Below, piece after piece: positions 14,051-17,031 of a stretch of DNA of 17,031 nucleotides (position 1 is its first letter; the number at the start of each line of letters is the position of its first letter). The notes below the pieces were generated by a model. It saw only the letters and a list, made by a program, of their open reading frames with translations, was not told the origin of the DNA and did no database searches. This stretch comes from SVEL01 sp045126215 (GTDB lineage Bacteria > Bacillota > Clostridia > Lachnospirales > Lachnospiraceae). The stretch is taken from contig JBGVOD010000015.1 in the NCBI GenBank assembly GCA_045126215.1, positions 1 to 17,031 of the forward strand. The letters run 5' to 3'. The position numbers and the translations under genes are program-made.

Positions 14051-15523
14051 ATGCAAAAATTTGATGTTTATAATGACATAAGTAAAAGAACGAAAGGTGA
14101 ATTATATGTTGGAGTTGTAGGACCTGTCAGAACCGGCAAATCTACATTTATAAAAAAAGTGGTGGATTTGCTGGTGCTTCCGAATATTAAAGATGAATAT
14201 GATGAAAAAAGAACACTGGATGAATTGCCTCTATCTGGAAATGGAAGAACAATTATGACTACAGAACCAAAGTTTGTGCCATCAAAAGCTGTCCCGGTAA
14301 ATCTGCTTGAAGATATTACAATGAATGTAAGACTTGTTGATTGTGTAGGGTTTATGGTAAATGGTGCATACGGTCATATGGAAAATGACCTGGAGAGAAT
14401 GGTTAAGACACCATGGTTTGATTATGAAATCCCTTTTACAAAAGCAGCAGAGATAGGAACAAGAAAGGTTATTAATGATCATTCGTCAATCGGAATAGTT
14501 ATAACATGTGATAATTCCTTTTCTGAGATACCTGAAGAGGCTTATAATGAACCTCTTGAGATAACCATTAATGAGCTTAAAAATATCGGGAAACCATTTA
14601 TTGTCCTGTATAATTCAAGCAGACCATATGATGAAGAAACGAAAGAAAAGGCAAAAGCAATAGAAGAAAAATATAATGTTTCTGTTTTTCCTGTAAATAT
14701 TGCTATGTTAAAACTAGAGGATATTACAAGGATTTTTTATGAAATATTAAAGGAATTTGAAGTCTCAAAAGTTGAGTTTATGATTCCTAAGTGGATAGAA
14801 ATGCTTGAAAATACACATTGGCTTAAGAATGAGACAATTGAATGTGCTAAAAGCATTGCTATGAATTTACATAAAATGAAAGATGCCGACTCCTTACGTG
14901 AAGATATGGAGTTTCAACATATAAACAATATTTCCATATTAAAAAAAGACTATTCTACAGGAATTATTAGATATGGAATAGATGTAGATGAGACGTTTTA
15001 TTATGAAATTATGAGTGAACTTACAGGATGTGAAATAAAAAATGAATACGAACTTATATCTACTCTTAAGTATCTTAAAGATATTGAAAATGATTATGCA
15101 AAAGTGAAAGATGCAATGTGTCTTGTGGATTTAAAAGGATATGGTGTTGTTATTCCAAAAAGGGATGAGATAGAACTTGAAAATCCAACAGTTATAAAAA
15201 ATGGAAATAAATATGGTATAAAAATCAAGGCAAAAGCACCAAGTATACATCTTATTAAGGCTGATGTTTCAACAGAAATTGCACCTATTGTGGGAAGTGA
15301 AGAGCAGGCAAAGGATTTATTGTCATTTATCTCAAAAAATCAAGATAGTGAAGAGGGAATATGGGATACAAATATTTTTGGTAAAACAATTGAGCAAATT
15401 GTTTACGATGGAATATCAATGAAAATAGATAGATTATCTGATGAAACAAGATATAAAATGCAGGATACAATCAGCAAGATTACAAATGAATCAAAAGGTG
15501 GAGTTATTTGCATTATTATATAA
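14051..15523 (+). CDS. spoIVA: Stage IV sporulation protein A, spore coat basement-layer ATPase
   Basis: SpoIVA polymerises on the mother-cell face of the forespore membrane using ATP, and anchors the coat. The 490 residues (492 in B. subtilis) align throughout. The Walker A motif GPVRTGKST gives Lys30, the threonine pair TIMTTEPKF gives Thr70/Thr71, and RLVDCVG gives Asp97. These are the same positions I remember for the B. subtilis protein. EIGTRKVI and the C-terminal GLKAVAPSIH-like block (here IKIKAKAPSIHLIKADV) are kept, and the protein ends GGVICIII. GGGGG seven bases before the ATG is the ribosome binding site. It follows argJ by 69 bases, in a spacer with a sigma-E-like promoter and a hairpin. 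The family is strictly a marker of endospore formation. Confidence 0.96.
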   Translation: MQKFDVYNDISKRTKGELYVGVVGPVRTGKSTFIKKVVDLLVLPNIKDEYDEKRTLDELPLSGNGRTIMTTEPKFVPSKAVPVNLLEDITMNVRLVDCVGFMVNGAYGHMENDLERMVKTPWFDYEIPFTKAAEIGTRKVINDHSSIGIVITCDNSFSEIPEEAYNEPLEITINELKNIGKPFIVLYNSSRPYDEETKEKAKAIEEKYNVSVFPVNIAMLKLEDITRIFYEILKEFEVSKVEFMIPKWIEMLENTHWLKNETIECAKSIAMNLHKMKDADSLREDMEFQHINNISILKKDYSTGIIRYGIDVDETFYYEIMSELTGCEIKNEYELISTLKYLKDIENDYAKVKDAMCLVDLKGYGVVIPKRDEIELENPTVIKNGNKYGIKIKAKAPSIHLIKADVSTEIAPIVGSEEQAKDLLSFISKNQDSEEGIWDTNIFGKTIEQIVYDGISMKIDRLSDETRYKMQDTISKITNESKGGVICIII

Positions 15524-15536
15524 ACTGTTATATAAT
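15508..15536 (+). promoter_or_regulatory. Candidate promoter of the MutS-like gene
   Basis: TATAAT at 15531-15536 is a perfect -10, and TTGCAT at 15508-15513 lies 17 bases upstream as a three-of-six -35. It overlaps the end of spoIVA. No terminator is visible after spoIVA, so the downstream gene may also be read from the spoIVA promoter. Confidence 0.35.
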
Positions 15537-15570
15537 TTCTCTTGTGAAAAATGAACAATAGGGAGGATGT

Positions 15571-17031
15571 ATGGAAGGATACGTTTATTTAGGCGCATTT
15601 TTTTTGATAGTAATAATATTCGCCATTCAATCATACAGAAGCAAAAAAGAAGAAGAACAAAAGCTTAAAAGCAAAATAGAAAAAAACTTTGGAAAAAACT
15701 GTGATACAGAGTTAACAGCCGATGAAATTTTAAACATAAAAAAATATTATGAATATACAATAAGCAAGAGAAATGGTGAGTATATAGATGATATAACGTA
15801 CAATGATTTGAATATGGATAGTGTTTTTATGGATATGAATAACACCTATTCATCTGTAGGTGAAACCTATTTATATTCTACACTCAGAATGCCTCTTGAT
15901 AAGGAAAAGCTTGAAAAACAGAATAAACTGATAACATATTTTGAAGAAAATAAAGATAATTCAAAGTCGCTTCAAATGAAGTATTCTGCATTGGGTAAAA
16001 ATAGAAAAATCAACATTATTGAAGCAATACATGAAATAGGAAAAGCAGAAAAGAAAAGTAATCTGCCACATTATTTATGTATCATTGCCTTCATAGTCAG
16101 TGTTATAATACTTCTTACCAAACCACTTATTGGTATTTTCGCATTTATTGCAGTTATTGCTATAAATGTAATCTCATATTACAGAATGAAAAATGGAATA
16201 GACGAGTCATTTTTGAGTTTTAGATATCTTGTGAATATTCTAAAATTTTCTGAATTGGTTCCAGGATACCTTAATGAAGAATTTTCTGAATATATTGATG
16301 AGATACAAAGGATAAACAATGATTTTTCAGTGTTGAAAAAACGAATGTTTTTAATATCTGACAGTGTTAATGGTTCAATAACAGGTATGTTTATGGATTA
16401 TGCAAGAATGTTGTTTCATGTAGATATTATTAAGTTTAACAATATGATTGCAAGTACAAATGACCATATGGAAGATATTGATAATCTGTATGAAATAGTT
16501 GGAAAGATAGAAACAGCTATTGCTATTGCATCATATCGCTTGTATTTAAAGGATAATTTTGGAAATTATTCGAAGCCGGAGTTTGATTATTCAAATAAGG
16601 CTTTAAATTTTGAGAATATATATCATCCACTAATTAATGATCCTGTAAAAAATTCTCTTTCAGAAGATAGGTGTGTGCTTCTTACAGGAAGTAATGCATC
16701 GGGAAAATCAACATTTCTTAAGACTGTTGCACTTAATGTAATTTTTGCAAGAACAATATATACATGTATGTGTGATAAAATCAGATTAAGTGAATTTGCT
16801 GTTTTTTCTTCTATGTCATTAAGAGATGATCTTAAGAATAACGAAAGTTATTATATCGTTGAAATTAAGTCTTTAAAGAGAATAATTGATAATATTGATT
16901 CGGACAGATTTGTATTATGTTTTGTTGATGAAGTTTTGAGAGGAACAAATACAGTAGAAAGAATAGCAGCATCTTCAGAAATTCTTTTAAGTCTTTCAAA
17001 ACCAAATGTTATGTGTTTTGCAGCAACCCAT
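15571..17031 (+). CDS. Membrane-anchored MutS-family ATPase (3' end outside window)
   Basis: The frame is open for 487 codons to the right edge and starts at an ATG five bases after GGGAGG. One hydrophobic segment lies at residues 4-19, and two more at about 169-182 and 186-204. The rest of the N-terminal half is helical and charged and resembles the lever/clamp region of MutS. The C-terminal part is a MutS domain V ATPase: Walker A GSNASGKST (Lys379), Walker B FVDE (Asp453/Glu454) followed by LRGTN, and a final ATH (485-487), equivalent to the ATHY of MutS. The mismatch-recognition domain I with its Phe-x-Glu motif is absent. With membrane spans and no mismatch domain, a role in canonical repair is unlikely; function unknown. 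It follows spoIVA by 47 bases on the same strand. Confidence 0.85.
   Translation, partial: MEGYVYLGAFFLIVIIFAIQSYRSKKEEEQKLKSKIEKNFGKNCDTELTADEILNIKKYYEYTISKRNGEYIDDITYNDLNMDSVFMDMNNTYSSVGETYLYSTLRMPLDKEKLEKQNKLITYFEENKDNSKSLQMKYSALGKNRKINIIEAIHEIGKAEKKSNLPHYLCIIAFIVSVIILLTKPLIGIFAFIAVIAINVISYYRMKNGIDESFLSFRYLVNILKFSELVPGYLNEEFSEYIDEIQRINNDFSVLKKRMFLISDSVNGSITGMFMDYARMLFHVDIIKFNNMIASTNDHMEDIDNLYEIVGKIETAIAIASYRLYLKDNFGNYSKPEFDYSNKALNFENIYHPLINDPVKNSLSEDRCVLLTGSNASGKSTFLKTVALNVIFARTIYTCMCDKIRLSEFAVFSSMSLRDDLKNNESYYIVEIKSLKRIIDNIDSDRFVLCFVDEVLRGTNTVERIAASSEILLSLSKPNVMCFAATH

Noticed and set aside
1..17031. CRISPR arrays, tRNA or rRNA genes, complete insertion sequences, phage genes
   Set aside because: I saw no regularly spaced direct repeats, tRNA/rRNA landmarks, transposase or phage proteins; the only repeat arrays are the intragenic pentapeptide tract and the relic units.

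Overview
The window is AT-rich and has the gene content of an endospore-forming, strictly anaerobic Firmicute. SpoIVA and a LysM coat-type protein indicate sporulation. A fused 2-hydroxyacyl-CoA dehydratase activase, a clostridial-type polyamine cluster and strong AGGAGG-like ribosome binding sites point to Clostridia, most probably Lachnospiraceae. The family assignment is inference from gene content; no rRNA or other marker is present.

Layout. Positions 1-146 (minus) are the start of a membrane protein resembling Lachnospiraceae chemotaxis receptors. Positions 147-645 carry its promoter, a degenerate repeat tract that reads like a dead plus-strand gene, and a strong terminator for the next gene. 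Positions 646-4914 (minus) are one very large protein: two ATPase activase modules, a Cys cluster and two dehydratase-like regions. From 5114 onward every gene is on the plus strand. First comes a LysM protein with a pentapeptide-repeat middle. Next is a roughly 310-base intergenic region holding a 120-bp inverted-repeat element and a near-perfect sigma-A promoter. A pseudo-rhomboid with a Cys/His tail follows. Then comes a polyamine block: speD, an Orn/Lys/Arg decarboxylase (speA-like), speE, a carboxy(nor)spermidine dehydrogenase and nspC, with argJ 12 bases behind. After that come spoIVA under a sigma-E-like promoter, and a membrane-anchored MutS-family ATPase that runs off the right edge.

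How the genes work together. The block at 7083-13981 appears to encode two alternative ways of adding a three-carbon amine arm to a diamine. One is the aminopropyl route (SpeD + SpeE, from decarboxylated SAM). The other is the carboxyaminopropyl route (dehydrogenase + NspC, from aspartate semialdehyde). Both sit downstream of one basic-amino-acid decarboxylase. ArgJ would feed ornithine/arginine into it. No agmatine-to-putrescine gene is present, so the true diamine substrate is open.

The less ordinary observations are: the dual-route polyamine operon; an inverted repeat that overlaps both the sigma-E promoter and the ribosome binding site of spoIVA; the 120-bp palindromic element whose right arm carries a ribosome binding site for a ten-residue ORF; the relic repeat gene whose stops all look like former glutamine codons; and the tandem activase fusion that keeps all four cluster cysteines. 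All family names were recognised by eye from motifs and remembered relatives; no database search was run.
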